Notes: generated from the sequence alone by a model not told the origin. Counted from the first letter of the stretch, positions 43,285-52,525 are shown. The stretch: 64,000 bases of DNA from an uncultured Clostridia bacterium (GCA_934633695.1 CAKTYT010000003.1:1-64000); one strand, 5' to 3'. Numbers and translations: made by a program.

Positions 43285-44619
43285 TTATTCGCCGAGGAGT
43301 TCAAGCCCCAAGGCGAGTTCGGTACGTTTTTTTAAAAGCTCACAACTGATTTTCGGCGGCTGCATAATACTGCCGTTAAGGTTGTGGGCGTTTGCCGCAC
43401 AGCCGCCGCTGCAAAAATACTTTGCCCAACAGCTTGAGCAGCTTTCTTTAGTAAAAATGTTACATTCGGCAAAGCGGGATCGGATGGTGTTATTGAGCTG
43501 ACCATCATAGACATTACCGAGCAGAAAATCTTTATTACCGACAAACTGGTGACAGGGATAAACATTTCCGTCGGGGGAGACGGCAATGTACTCGACCCCC
43601 GCTCCGCAGCCGAGACTGCGTTTTGCAAGGCAGGGAGAATCATTCAAATCGACCATAAAGTGGAAGAAATTGAAGGGTTCGCCGGCTTTGCGTTTTTCAA
43701 TAACGAAATCGGCAAGACGGTCATACTCATCAAGTGCCTTACCAATATTTTTCTCAGTGATAGCACAGGGATTGTCCGCAGGCAGGACAACTGGTTCAAC
43801 CGAAATTTCGGTAAATCCAAGCTCTGTAAGTGTCTTTACATCATCTGTAAAGTCAAGATTGTTTGCGGTGAAAGTACCGCGGACATAGTGCTGCGGGTTT
43901 TCGGATTCTGTACGTAAGCGGATGAGCTTTTGTGCCTTCGGAACAATTATATCATAGGAACCTTGTCCGTTGGGCGTAACCCTGAGTGCATCGTGTACTA
44001 CGCGTCTGCCGTCAATGCTGATGACGAGATTGAACATCTCTTTATTTATAAAATCTATAATCTCATCGTTGAGGGCAACACCATTCGTCGTCATGGTGAA
44101 GTGGATGCACTTATTGTGTTTTTTCTCAAGTTCTCTGCCGTACGCAACGGTCTGCTTCACGACATCAAAATTCATTAATGGCTCTCCACCGAACAGGTCG
44201 ACCTCAAGGTTGTGCCTGCCCATGGAGTGGGCAATAAGAAAATCAAGTGCGGCTCTTGCGGTTTCAATGCTCATCAGCATCCGTCCGCCATGAAATTCTC
44301 CCGTTTCTGCAAAGCAGTACGCACAGCGGAGATTGCAGTCGTGGGCAATATTGAGGCACATGCTCTTGATGGGGGAATACTCGGCTTTGCGAACGACAGG
44401 TTCAGGAGCCGGCGAGTCAAACTGACCGAGCCTACGAAGTTCATCAAGCTCAGAAAGGACTTCGTCAATTTCTGAATTTGAATAGGGCAACGCATAAATA
44501 TCGTTGCCCGTTTCCATAGCCCTGACTATCTCGTATGATTGCCTGTCCAACTGGTGGACAGAACCGCTTTCGGTATCGAGAACGAGATACTTATCACGGT
44601 ATGCAAATGCGTGTATCAT
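43285..44619 (-). CDS. scfB: SCIFF peptide maturase (radical SAM/SPASM)
   Basis: Forms thioether crosslinks in the SCIFF peptide. The 444 aa protein has an N-terminal peptide-recognition domain, the radical SAM cluster motif DCNLRCAYCFAETG near residue 95, GGEPLMNFD near 146, and a SPASM region with its cysteines (CGAGVEYIAVSPDGNVYPCHQF, CSSCWAKYFCSGGC) for two auxiliary clusters. Its ATG overlaps the scfA stop by one base (TAATG). Confidence 0.95.
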   Translation of the reverse strand: MIHAFAYRDKYLVLDTESGSVHQLDRQSYEIVRAMETGNDIYALPYSNSEIDEVLSELDELRRLGQFDSPAPEPVVRKAEYSPIKSMCLNIAHDCNLRCAYCFAETGEFHGGRMLMSIETARAALDFLIAHSMGRHNLEVDLFGGEPLMNFDVVKQTVAYGRELEKKHNKCIHFTMTTNGVALNDEIIDFINKEMFNLVISIDGRRVVHDALRVTPNGQGSYDIIVPKAQKLIRLRTESENPQHYVRGTFTANNLDFTDDVKTLTELGFTEISVEPVVLPADNPCAITEKNIGKALDEYDRLADFVIEKRKAGEPFNFFHFMVDLNDSPCLAKRSLGCGAGVEYIAVSPDGNVYPCHQFVGNKDFLLGNVYDGQLNNTIRSRFAECNIFTKESCSSCWAKYFCSGGCAANAHNLNGSIMQPPKISCELLKKRTELALGLELLGE

Positions 44620-44762
44620 TACTTAGCGGACTTTGCACACTTCTGGTTTGCAACAGTGCAGGAAGTTTTGCAAGCGGACTGACAACTTGCCTGGCATTCG
44701 CCGCAACCGGTGCTTGCATCGTTCTTAATGCAGGGAGTTTGAACGGTCTTAATGTGTTTCAT
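44619..44762 (-). CDS. scfA: SCIFF peptide precursor (ranthipeptide)
   Basis: A 47 aa precursor of the six-cysteines-in-forty-five class, not obvious as a longer ORF. It begins MKHIKTVQTP and has the conserved core TGCGECQASCQSACKTSC with later KC. Cysteines fall at 11, 20, 23, 27, 31, 35 and 42, one more than the canonical six (Cys11 is extra). ATG at 44762 has GGAGG nine bases upstream. It is the first gene of the transcript starting at 44826. The mature product's function is unknown; roles in signalling have been proposed for the family. Confidence 0.95.
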   Translation of the reverse strand: MKHIKTVQTPCIKNDASTGCGECQASCQSACKTSCTVANQKCAKSAK

Positions 44763-44797
44763 TGGATTTATCCTCCGTGTTTCAATAATTAGTCCCA

Positions 44798-44826
44798 ATT
44801 ATACAGCATTTTTCGAACAAATTCAA
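44798..44826 (-). promoter_or_regulatory. Promoter of scfA and following genes
   Basis: Minus strand: TTGAAT (44826-44821), 17 bases, perfect TATAAT (44803-44798). Short gaps downstream through scfB, recJ, apt, relA, dtd, the hydrolase and hemZ suggest one transcript. Confidence 0.8.
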
Positions 44827-44839
44827 TACCCTGAAGGCA

Positions 44840-45250
44840 TTATTTCGATAACCCGTGAAATATACCACCGACAGTTCCTGCGAGTAAGCACATACCGAGA
44901 TCTATGAGTGTAGGAATACCGAAATTGAATTCACCTGCAAAGATTGAAAACACGAGCCAAGTCAACAGCATGTATGCTGCTCCGGTGATTCCGCCGTAGA
45001 GGAAACTCCGATTTTCAAATCTGCGAACACTTATAAGTGCTGCAAGCATTGCGGAAGCAGCCTTAACGACGGGATTGATTATATTTATGCTTTCGATGTT
45101 TAGAATTTGCTTTTGAAGCAGCAGTGCAGATATGACGATGAGAATGCAGCTGATGAGAAGTGCAAGCAACACGCCTCTTAAAATGGCCGCAAGAGGTGAA
45201 GTTCTCCTTGAAGAATTGCTTGAATTTTTTGTTGATGAATAGGTGTGCAT
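44840..45250 (-). CDS. TIGR04086 family membrane protein
   Basis: The 136 aa protein has about four membrane helices (GVLLALLISCILIVISALLL near residue 27, then three more) in the pattern of this clostridial family, which is often found near yajC or scfA. Function unknown. ATG at 45250 is chosen for AAAGGAG upstream; the in-frame ATG at 45316 would add 22 residues. The start lies inside the 3' arm of a 12-bp inverted repeat. Confidence 0.82.
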   Translation of the reverse strand: MHTYSSTKNSSNSSRRTSPLAAILRGVLLALLISCILIVISALLLQKQILNIESINIINPVVKAASAMLAALISVRRFENRSFLYGGITGAAYMLLTWLVFSIFAGEFNFGIPTLIDLGMCLLAGTVGGIFHGLSK

Positions 45251-45315
45251 GGGTATGACTCCTTTCGAGTGAAATCTTTTCGTTGAAATCACTAAAGCAT
45301 ATGCATACCCATGCA
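45246..45315 (-). promoter_or_regulatory. mRNA hairpin masking the start codon of the TIGR04086 gene
   Basis: TGCATGGGTATG (45246-45257) and CATACCCATGCA (45304-45315) are perfect 12-base complements. On the minus-strand RNA the 3' arm contains the ATG at 45250 and touches the AAGGAG site, so pairing would block translation; the 46-base loop is large. Could be regulatory or coincidental. Confidence 0.45.
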
Positions 45316-45348
45316 AATTTAAAACTCTATGAAAAGATGTGCGGATAC

Positions 45349-46899
45349 TCAGTACATATTATCCTGCTTGATCATATTTCCACGACTGTCATAAATGTTG
45401 CAGAAGACATCCTCAGTGTGAATACCGTTTATGAGCAGCGAAGAGCCAAAGAAAAATGTTCTCAGTTCGACTTCTCCGGTTCCATTGAGATAGTCAAGGG
45501 ATACTGAATAATCGGAATCATCAATGCTAATATTGAATAAAACAGATTTGCTATGATACTCATCATTTTCTAAGACGACATATGTTTTGAGATCTGTCTC
45601 TATGGGCAAAATGCGACAAAAGGGACTGAACTCACCGGCATCGTTTTCCCTTGGACTGTATACAAGACTTCCTGTAAGGGTACCGGTGTAGAGAGTTGCC
45701 GGTTTAGGTGTTTCGTGAATATAACCAATGTTTTTATCAAAGTAAAGCTCATTATCAATTCGTAGGGCCCTACCCGCAATTTGATTGAAATCATTGGCAG
45801 AAATCGTGATGGTCGAATAGTGCACATCCTCCAGCGTAACAGCACCGTTTTCCATTGAAAGCACGCGGACAAAGCGATCTTTTTTGAAAAATGGAGCGAA
45901 AAAACCGGATAAGTTGTCCAGAGAATCATTTTCGGGTATGTCGTCAGTCAGCTCCACCAGCCAAAGTGTTTTAACTACACTGTGCGATTGAGCGGGAGTA
46001 TCGAATTCCTCTGTCGGGAAGGCATCGTAAAATGTTACGTCAGAAGTTGTCAGCATACTTCTGTACCCAAGAATATTCACAAGCTCTGTGGTATGTGTGA
46101 ATTGGCTTCCTTCGAATTCGAAGACGTAACCGAGCCGTTCGAGATTGAGCCATTCGCATTCGCGGTCAACATCTGCTTTTGCCTTGGAGGGATCGTATCT
46201 GCAAAGCATCGTCAAGGGCAGTTTTCCCGTCAAGTGATCGCCAGCATATTCCACATTTGTTGCATAGACCTGTCCGCAAACAAGAAAGTCGTAAACACCG
46301 TCACTTTTATCAAAATCAAGAATTCGAAGGTAGTTGATGGTGAATATCGGAGCATCTTCAGGACGATACTTATGCGAAATCCAAGATTCTTTTCCGCTGA
46401 AGTAATCCGAATTTGTCACAGTAAAAGGGAGAAAGTCAAAAATTTCTTCACCTTTAAAAATCAAGAATCCAATACGGTCGAGATAAACGATGGTTTCGTC
46501 AATTTCGTCATTGTCGAAGTCAATCGTATATGCCTGCGAACTGTTGACGAGCAGGCTGTCTCCGCCTGCACCGTTGCTGCTGAACCTTAAATTGAGGTCC
46601 GCAATGAGAATCTCAGATTCATCATGAGTGACCTTCGTTGTCATGGGTTCGTTCGGAAGATGCGAGATTTTGGATACACCGAGAAATTTATTCTTGAGCG
46701 AAGCAGCATTGGGGTCGCGAGTCGCCTTAGCCTCAGAACTTTGATACGGGGGCCAGTATGCATCCTGCTCATCAGGCAGGCCGTATGAACCATCGAAAAC
46801 CGCACATGCCGAAAACAAAACGACAGAGCACAAGGTAAGCAGTGTAAAAAGAAAAAATTTTTTGTTAATCACTTTCAAAAGATTCACCTTCTGTTTCAT
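45349..46899 (-). CDS. Lipoprotein of unknown function, paralog 1
   Basis: The 516 aa protein has a signal sequence with the lipobox LFSAC ending at residue 32, so it is expected to be lipid-anchored outside. The mature part is acidic, beta-rich, with an FG-GAP-like DFDNDEIDETIVYLD stretch near residue 130. It resembles the neighbour at 46925 in layout: the same lipoprotein start, Asp-rich repeat, and similar order of segments (LLIFKGEEIFDFL here, LLIYRDGELIDLL there). Unknown function. Confidence 0.75.
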   Translation of the reverse strand: MKQKVNLLKVINKKFFLFTLLTLCSVVLFSACAVFDGSYGLPDEQDAYWPPYQSSEAKATRDPNAASLKNKFLGVSKISHLPNEPMTTKVTHDESEILIADLNLRFSSNGAGGDSLLVNSSQAYTIDFDNDEIDETIVYLDRIGFLIFKGEEIFDFLPFTVTNSDYFSGKESWISHKYRPEDAPIFTINYLRILDFDKSDGVYDFLVCGQVYATNVEYAGDHLTGKLPLTMLCRYDPSKAKADVDRECEWLNLERLGYVFEFEGSQFTHTTELVNILGYRSMLTTSDVTFYDAFPTEEFDTPAQSHSVVKTLWLVELTDDIPENDSLDNLSGFFAPFFKKDRFVRVLSMENGAVTLEDVHYSTITISANDFNQIAGRALRIDNELYFDKNIGYIHETPKPATLYTGTLTGSLVYSPRENDAGEFSPFCRILPIETDLKTYVVLENDEYHSKSVLFNISIDDSDYSVSLDYLNGTGEVELRTFFFGSSLLINGIHTEDVFCNIYDSRGNMIKQDNMY

Positions 46900-46924
46900 A
46901 AAAACACCTTTCTATTTTCTGATT

Positions 46925-48433
46925 TTATCTCACGTTGTTTGAACCGATTGGCCTAAACTCCGCATTATCGGCATAAAAGAGAAAATGATGATAACCCGGG
47001 TAATAAAAAAGCTCGTTTTGTTCAGTCCCGTTAATAAAGTACGACTTGGTAAATGAAACATATCTGTCGTCGTCATAGAATTCGCCTGAACGGAGAAAAG
47101 GTACATAGACGGAGACAGGCTTATCTTCGATTTTAAGATCGGCATGGTAAGTATTGCCCTGCAAATCGCGGAAGAGAACATAGGAGCTCATGTCCGTTTC
47201 GATAGGGCAGAGCCACGTACCTTTTTCAACCGTGCAGCTTTCAAATGTGTCATCTGCAATAAGCTTTTTGCACTTGAAGGACATATTTAAAAGAGCGTAT
47301 TCAAAGGGTCGTACAAAACCATAAGGGTCGGGATGAGAATAAATTCCGCCGGTGATTCCGACTGCGGCAGATATACTATCGGCAAGTTCGTCTTTAAAAA
47401 CATATGAGACGATACTTTCACCCAAAAGAGAATCAGACGTAATGAATATGCCGTCATCCTCCCCTATAAGAGTTATTGATGAACCAGCACGTCTGAGGCT
47501 CACATAGGAGGTTTGCGGACCGGAGTCAGATCGAGTGTAGAAAGAGACATCATTCGAAAGGTATATTTCGTAGGTTATTTTGCTCCCGGTTGGAAAAGTC
47601 AGTTCGGAAACGGAGGGCCTTGAATAAAACTTTACGGGGCCGGTAAGAACCATTTTTCTCATTCCGAGTAGCTCGGAATAGATAATCGAATTGAGCGTGT
47701 ACCCATCGGTTCCGACGACATCGTAAAAATCAAATCGGTCTAAAACGATCGACCGCAAAGAATCCGGAGATGCTTCATTTATGTCATATTCTAAATACGA
47801 GCACCACATGCCGTCTCGCAAAACAATGTTCGACTGCGAATCATAAAAAATTTCGGCAACCTCTTCTGTTGTCCTGCAAGGATGGGAGGAGAAAATAACA
47901 AGAAAACCGTAGACGCCGTTTTCAGAATCCCTGTCAAGGACATAAATATCGCTTATTTTTTGCGGTTCGGTTGTCTCATCAAGATATGAAACTTTAATGT
48001 TCAAAAGGTCGATCAGTTCGCCATCACGATAAATCAACAAGCCGACCTTTCCTATGTAACAGAGTGTTTCGATACTGCCGTCATTTCCGAGGTCTATATT
48101 AACGGGGACCGAACAATCCGAGATATAGGGATAAAGATACTGAAAATTGATAGCATTTGAATCATAATTAAGCGAGCAATACGCGACAGAGTCATCAATC
48201 GTGACGCAATCGACAGGCTCAGCCGGGAGCATGGAAACTTTTTTTAAAGCATCAAGGTATTCCGTGCGAAAAGAAACGTCAGGTGACTGTTTAGGATTTT
48301 GCGTATCGGAAGCAGACGGCCAGAATACAGACGATTGCTCAGACGAATTAAACGTGCCGCTTTGACAGGCGGCCGAAAAAAATAGTGCCAGAAGTGCTAT
48401 AACGGTGACTGACAGACGAAAGAATCTTTTCAT
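46925..48433 (-). CDS. Lipoprotein of unknown function, paralog 2
   Basis: The 502 aa protein begins MKRFFRLS with lipobox FSAAC at residues 19-23. ATG at 48433 follows AAAGGAG; the longer frame to 48544 has no site and would add a tail before the signal. The mature part has an Asp-rich NIDLGNDGSIETLCYIGKVGLL like its neighbour, and the two lie 25 bases apart on one strand, so they are a tandem duplication that has since diverged. Function unknown. Confidence 0.75.
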   Translation of the reverse strand: MKRFFRLSVTVIALLALFFSAACQSGTFNSSEQSSVFWPSASDTQNPKQSPDVSFRTEYLDALKKVSMLPAEPVDCVTIDDSVAYCSLNYDSNAINFQYLYPYISDCSVPVNIDLGNDGSIETLCYIGKVGLLIYRDGELIDLLNIKVSYLDETTEPQKISDIYVLDRDSENGVYGFLVIFSSHPCRTTEEVAEIFYDSQSNIVLRDGMWCSYLEYDINEASPDSLRSIVLDRFDFYDVVGTDGYTLNSIIYSELLGMRKMVLTGPVKFYSRPSVSELTFPTGSKITYEIYLSNDVSFYTRSDSGPQTSYVSLRRAGSSITLIGEDDGIFITSDSLLGESIVSYVFKDELADSISAAVGITGGIYSHPDPYGFVRPFEYALLNMSFKCKKLIADDTFESCTVEKGTWLCPIETDMSSYVLFRDLQGNTYHADLKIEDKPVSVYVPFLRSGEFYDDDRYVSFTKSYFINGTEQNELFYYPGYHHFLFYADNAEFRPIGSNNVR

Positions 48434-48602
48434 GCTTTGCGTACTCCTTTTGTAATGATGACCGAAAATTTTATTCTGATACATTGTACCATGAACTTGT
48501 GCCATTGTAAACAGTTTTCTTGCGGAAAGGTTCGTTAAAAACAAAACACCGTAATTGCACCGAGTTGCCTTGGTGAGAGCGAAGAAGGCAGCTTAATAAA
48601 TA

Positions 48603-48635
48603 AAACGCCGCAAGCATTTCAATACTGGGGCGTTT
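48603..48635 (-). terminator. Possible terminator after the flavin reductase gene
   Basis: On the minus strand AAACGCC/GGCGTTT with a 19-base loop, then TTTTATTTATT. Weak stem, but T-rich tail and position after the stop codon at 48700 fit. Confidence 0.5.
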
Positions 48636-48699
48636 GCATTGATACAGCACCAAAATATGCTATGCAATTGCCAAATATGAACTGCAGTATTGGCAGTTG

Positions 48700-49257
48700 T
48701 TACATAAGACTCTTACCAACGCTGAATGCTTTTCCGACTTTTCCATCGACTTTTAAGTAATCGTATGTTGCGTGGTCAAAAATCAATGGCTTAAATTTCT
48801 CCATAGAAATGGTACCATCTTCTGCCAGTACTGTTTCATTCACACTTATGTTGATAAGGCGTCCTAAAACATTGCCTTCCTCCGTTATACGAACGAATTC
48901 GCATTCCCATGTTACGGGAAGTTCTTCAAAAATCGGCGCATTTAAGAACTCAGAACGAACAACTGTCCAACCTGTTTTTTCTATCTTATCAGGCATATCA
49001 TTTCCGGAGACGAGCCCCACATAATCGCTGGCAGCTATATTTTCCGCATCGGCGAAACTAACCGTGAATGCCATTGTCTTTTGAATATTCTTAAATGTTT
49101 TATGATCATGGCTGATACTAAACTCAACCATAGATGACGTGTAAAGACCGCCATAGGACGCATTCGTTGCATCAGGTGTGCCGCTTTCATCGTAAGTTCC
49201 GATGATCAACACGGGAAGAGGATAGAACCAAGGTTTCTTTCCGATATTTTTTCGCAT
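48700..49257 (-). CDS. Flavin reductase family protein
   Basis: The 185 aa protein shows the flavin-binding fold of this family: PVLIIGTYDESGTPDATNAS near residue 15 and FTVSFADAENIAASDYVGLVSG near 63. It likely binds FMN and reduces it or a small substrate; the partner is unknown. ATG at 49257 with AAGGAG upstream. Confidence 0.88.
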   Translation of the reverse strand: MRKNIGKKPWFYPLPVLIIGTYDESGTPDATNASYGGLYTSSMVEFSISHDHKTFKNIQKTMAFTVSFADAENIAASDYVGLVSGNDMPDKIEKTGWTVVRSEFLNAPIFEELPVTWECEFVRITEEGNVLGRLINISVNETVLAEDGTISMEKFKPLIFDHATYDYLKVDGKVGKAFSVGKSLM

Positions 49258-49363
49258 GATTTCTCCTTAGATTCGCAGACTAAAGCTGATTTGTTTTTTA
49301 TTGAAAGTATGTATATCCATGGATTGCACAGTTAAAGTGCATATTTCCGTACGATACAAGAAA

Positions 49364-49395
49364 ACAGCCGCAGCGGTTTGCATTGCTGCGGCTGT
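49364..49395 (-). terminator. Terminator after yajC
   Basis: ACAGCCGCAGC and GCTGCGGCTGT form an 11-bp perfect stem with a ten-base loop, followed on the minus strand by TTTTC. It lies about 70 bases after the yajC stop. Confidence 0.82.
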
Positions 49396-49468
49396 CGGAC
49401 GCATTGAAACAGCACTCCAATACAGTTTCAATTGAATGAAACAACAATGCTGACATTGCGTTAAATAA

Positions 49469-49831
49469 TTATTTTGACGTTTCGCGAACGTCACCGTCGA
49501 TGGTTGCTTCAACGGGAGCGTCTTCAATGCTTGCGATTGCCTGTTTTGTAAATACGAGACGCACTTTATCAGGACCGACGCTTGCGATGACAACATCATC
49601 TTTTACCGAGGTGACGGTTCCGTAAATGCCGCCGATGGTACGGATCCTGCTTCCGGGTTTAATGTCGTTGAGCATGTCCTGGTACTGTTTTTGCCGCTTC
49701 TTCTGTGATCTGGAAGAGAAAATGAACATGACGACAATGGCGACGAGTATAATGATAATAGGACCGTAGCTTTGGAAAAAGCCGGCAACACCGTTCGCCG
49801 TTTCAGTGGACATAAAAAGAATATTGTTCAT
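49469..49831 (-). CDS. yajC: Preprotein translocase subunit YajC
   Basis: Small partner of SecDF. The 120 aa protein has one membrane helix near residues 24-40 (PIIIILVAIVVMFIFSS), then SRSQKKRQKQYQDMLNDIKPGSRIRTIGGIYG, the YajC signature, and VRLVFTKQAIASI. ATG at 49831 has AAGGCAG upstream; an in-frame start at 49864 lacks a site. Confidence 0.93.
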   Translation of the reverse strand: MNNILFMSTETANGVAGFFQSYGPIIIILVAIVVMFIFSSRSQKKRQKQYQDMLNDIKPGSRIRTIGGIYGTVTSVKDDVVIASVGPDKVRLVFTKQAIASIEDAPVEATIDGDVRETSK

Positions 49832-50001
49832 ATGTTCTGCCTTTCTCGGTGCATGAAAAAGCACCTAAATTCTTAGCATCAATTGTACAGCAAAGGACAT
49901 TGCATTGTCAAGAGTTTATCGGACAAAAGAGACAAAATAACCCGGCAACCATGATATCTCGACTGTTCGTTAAATATATTGCAAAAAAGGTTCAAAAAAA
50001 C

Positions 50002-50030
50002 TTGACAGGAGCCCAAGTTAGTGATAAAAT
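50002..50030 (+). promoter_or_regulatory. Promoter of tRNA-Pro
   Basis: TTGACA (50002-50007), 17 bases, TAAAAT (50025-50030), ending about 20 bases before the tRNA. Confidence 0.82.
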
Positions 50031-50052
50031 GTGTCTCGTTCCTTGAGAGCGA

Positions 50053-50129
50053 CTGGGTGTAGCGCAGTTTGGTAGCGTGCTTGAATGGGGTTCAAGAGGC
50101 CGGAAGTTCGAATCTTCTCACCCAGACCA
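50053..50129 (+). tRNA. tRNA-Pro (anticodon GGG)
   Basis: A full cloverleaf of 77 bases: acceptor CTGGGTG/CACCCAG, D arm with AGCGCAGTTTGGTAGCG, anticodon stem CTTGA/TCAAG with loop ATGGGGT (anticodon GGG), T arm with GTTCGAATC, discriminator A and an encoded CCA. It starts with C1-G72 as proline tRNAs do. Confidence 0.96.
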
Positions 50130-50133
50130 TAGA

Positions 50134-50163
50134 AAATCCGATGCAGTTTTGCGTCGGATTTTT
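50134..50163 (+). terminator. Terminator after tRNA-Pro
   Basis: AAATCCGATGC (50134-50144) pairs with GCGTCGGATTT (50151-50161), 11 pairs, followed by T's. Confidence 0.85.
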
Positions 50164-50172
50164 ATTTTCCCA

Positions 50173-50201
50173 TTGACATTACCGTTTCAATGGTGTACAA
50201 T
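50173..50201 (+). promoter_or_regulatory. Promoter of the metG T-box transcript
   Basis: TTGACA (50173-50178), 17 bases, TACAAT (50196-50201). The T-box leader begins a few bases later. Confidence 0.85.
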
Positions 50202-50204
50202 ATC

Positions 50205-50475
50205 AGTCAATATCGGCAATGAAGGAAAGAGTAGGCGAAAGTTCTGATGCTGCACATGTGCATGCACGAGAGAGGCGGCGGTTGGTGCAAGCCGTGGAGG
50301 AGCTTAGCTGAACATGGTTCCGGAGCCGCCGGGGTCGAACAAGGTGAAGTCTTCTGAGGCCCGGCGTGTTCGCACGTTACAGCGTAAAATGAGTCCGTGC
50401 TTTTTGCATGGAGAATAAGGGTGGTACAGCGGTTCTTCGCCCCTATGCAGATTATTTTGCATAGGGTTTTTCTTT
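50205..50475 (+). promoter_or_regulatory. T-box leader, methionine specifier
   Basis: The leader shows GAAAGAGTA (the AGTA part of stem I), a GAGAGAG bulge, GAACATGG with a candidate ATG (Met) specifier at 50314-50316, the T-box sequence AAGGGTGGTACAGCGG at 50417-50432, and a terminator CCCTATGCA/TGCATAGGG (50441-50466) with a T-run. Uncharged tRNA-Met would favour the antiterminator and let metG be made. The specifier was read by alignment with other T-boxes by eye, but the methionine gene downstream agrees. Confidence 0.85.
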
Positions 50476-50533
50476 TGTTGCGGATTATTATTAGCTGTAC
50501 CGCAAAAACTTTGTTGTATAGAAAGGAAATAAC

Positions 50534-52525
50534 ATGACAGACAAAACATACTATATTACAACGCCTATATACTATCCCAGTGCGAATCTGCACATTGGAC
50601 ACACCTACTGCACCGTTAATACCGATGCACTTGCAAGGTACAAAAGATTGACGGGCTACGACGTTTACTTCCTCACTGGGGCAGATGAGCATGGTCAGAA
50701 GATTGAAAGAAAAGCTGCCGAGCAGGGCGTGTCTCCGCAGGAGTACGTTGATAGGATAGTTGACGGTTTTCATTCCCTCTGGAGTCTCATGGACATTTCG
50801 AATGATGGCTTTGTCAGAACGACTGATGATTATCATATGAAATGCGTCCAAAAGGTATTTAAAAAGCTCTATGAGCAGGGTGATATCTACAAGAGCAGTT
50901 ACAAGGGGATGTACTGTACTCCGTGCGAGTCTTTCTGGACGGAGACTCAGCTCAAGGAGAGCGGAGGCGTTTGTCCTGATTGCGGGAGACCGGTTGAGGA
51001 GGTTGAAGAGGAAAGTTATTTTCTCCGTGTCAGCAAATACGCTCCGAGACTCATCGAGTACATAAATGAACATCCGGAGTTCATTCAGCCTGCATCCCGT
51101 GCAAAGGAGATGCTGAACAATTTCCTGTTACCCGGTCTTGAAGACCTCTGTGTCAGCAGGAGTACATTCAAATGGGGTGTTCCGGTTGATTTTGACAGCA
51201 AGCACGTAATTTATGTGTGGTTTGATGCAGTGCTGAACTATCTGTCAAAGCTCGGATACATGAGCGATGATGAAACCCTGTTTAAAAAATATTGGCCTGC
51301 TGATGTGCATATTGTCGGCAAAGAGATAGTAAGATTCCATACGATAGTTTGGCCGATTATTCTGATGGCTTTGGGTCTTCCTCTTCCCAAGCAGGTCTAC
51401 GGACATGGCTGGCTCGTGCTTGACGGTGCGAAGATGGGAAAGTCAACGGGCAATGTCGTTGACCCGGTTAAACTCATCGAGCGTTACGGTGTTGATGCAA
51501 TAAGATACTTCCTACTCAGCGAATTCCCATTCGGCAGTGATGGAAATTTCAATAATGAGACACTGATTACGAGAATAAACAGCGACCTTGCGAATGACTT
51601 GGGAAATCTGCTTTCACGCACCGTTGCGATGATAGAAAAATACTTTGACGGTATTGTGCCTGCAAACAGCGAAAGCATTCCTGAGGAAGATGAACTCCTT
51701 ATCTTGTCGGCAAAAGGACTCGCAGACGGTGTTGAAAAGTGCATGAACGAGCTGCACCCCAACGAAGCTTTGAGTGAGGTCTTTAAGGTCGTTCGACTCT
51801 GCAATAAGTACATTGACGTGACCGCACCGTGGCTGCTTGCAAAGGATGAAAGCCGACGTGCAAGGCTGGGGACGGTTCTTTATAACCTTGCAGAGTGTCT
51901 CCGCATTGTCGGTGTATGCCTCATGCCGTTCCTTACGAGGACTTCCCCCAAAATTTTTGCTCAGCTTGGTATAAAAAATGAAACGCTCATGAGCTTTGAC
52001 TCAATAAGAGCATTTGGTCAGCTTGAGAGCGGAACGAAGGTTGAAAAGGGCGAAGCGTTGTTCCCGCGTATTGATGTTAAGAAAGAGCTTGAATACCTTG
52101 CGACACTTCTCCCGAAGCATGAAAACAATGTAGAGAAGAAGCCTGAGGAAAAGGCCGGGGAAGGGAAGAATGATGCGGCAGCGGCTCCGATGAAACCCGA
52201 AATCAAATACGAAGATTTTGACAAGCTTGATTTGCGTCTTGCAAAAGTAATTGCGTGTGAAGAAGTCAAGAAGTCCAAGAAACTTTTGAAATGCACTCTT
52301 GAGCTTGGCAGTGAACGGCGTACTGTGCTTTCGGGAATCAAAAATTGGTATAAACCGGAGGAGCTTGTCGGCAAGACAGTTGTTGTCGTTGCAAATCTTG
52401 CACCGAAGACTATGGCCGGCATTGAAAGTCACGGCATGATTCTCTGTGCAAGTGATGACAACGATGAAACACTTGCAGCTCTGACGGTAATGAAAGATAT
52501 GCCGTCAGGACTTAAGGTCAGGTGA
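50534..52525 (+). CDS. metG: Methionyl-tRNA synthetase
   Basis: Charges tRNA-Met with methionine. The 663 aa class I enzyme has HIGHTYC near residue 21 (the HIGH motif), a zinc knuckle (CTPCESFW, CPDCGRPV) near 128-150, KMGKSTGN near 299 (a KMSKS variant with Gly for Ser) and a C-terminal Trbp111-type tRNA-binding domain (YEDFDKLDLRLAKVIA) that in some bacteria is a separate protein. Controlled by the T-box upstream. Confidence 0.97.
   Translation: MTDKTYYITTPIYYPSANLHIGHTYCTVNTDALARYKRLTGYDVYFLTGADEHGQKIERKAAEQGVSPQEYVDRIVDGFHSLWSLMDISNDGFVRTTDDYHMKCVQKVFKKLYEQGDIYKSSYKGMYCTPCESFWTETQLKESGGVCPDCGRPVEEVEEESYFLRVSKYAPRLIEYINEHPEFIQPASRAKEMLNNFLLPGLEDLCVSRSTFKWGVPVDFDSKHVIYVWFDAVLNYLSKLGYMSDDETLFKKYWPADVHIVGKEIVRFHTIVWPIILMALGLPLPKQVYGHGWLVLDGAKMGKSTGNVVDPVKLIERYGVDAIRYFLLSEFPFGSDGNFNNETLITRINSDLANDLGNLLSRTVAMIEKYFDGIVPANSESIPEEDELLILSAKGLADGVEKCMNELHPNEALSEVFKVVRLCNKYIDVTAPWLLAKDESRRARLGTVLYNLAECLRIVGVCLMPFLTRTSPKIFAQLGIKNETLMSFDSIRAFGQLESGTKVEKGEALFPRIDVKKELEYLATLLPKHENNVEKKPEEKAGEGKNDAAAAPMKPEIKYEDFDKLDLRLAKVIACEEVKKSKKLLKCTLELGSERRTVLSGIKNWYKPEELVGKTVVVVANLAPKTMAGIESHGMILCASDDNDETLAALTVMKDMPSGLKVR

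Noticed and set aside
50207..51073. A 288-codon minus-strand frame across the T-box and start of metG
   Set aside because: It lies opposite a T-box leader and a clear metG start, and has no recognisable domain.
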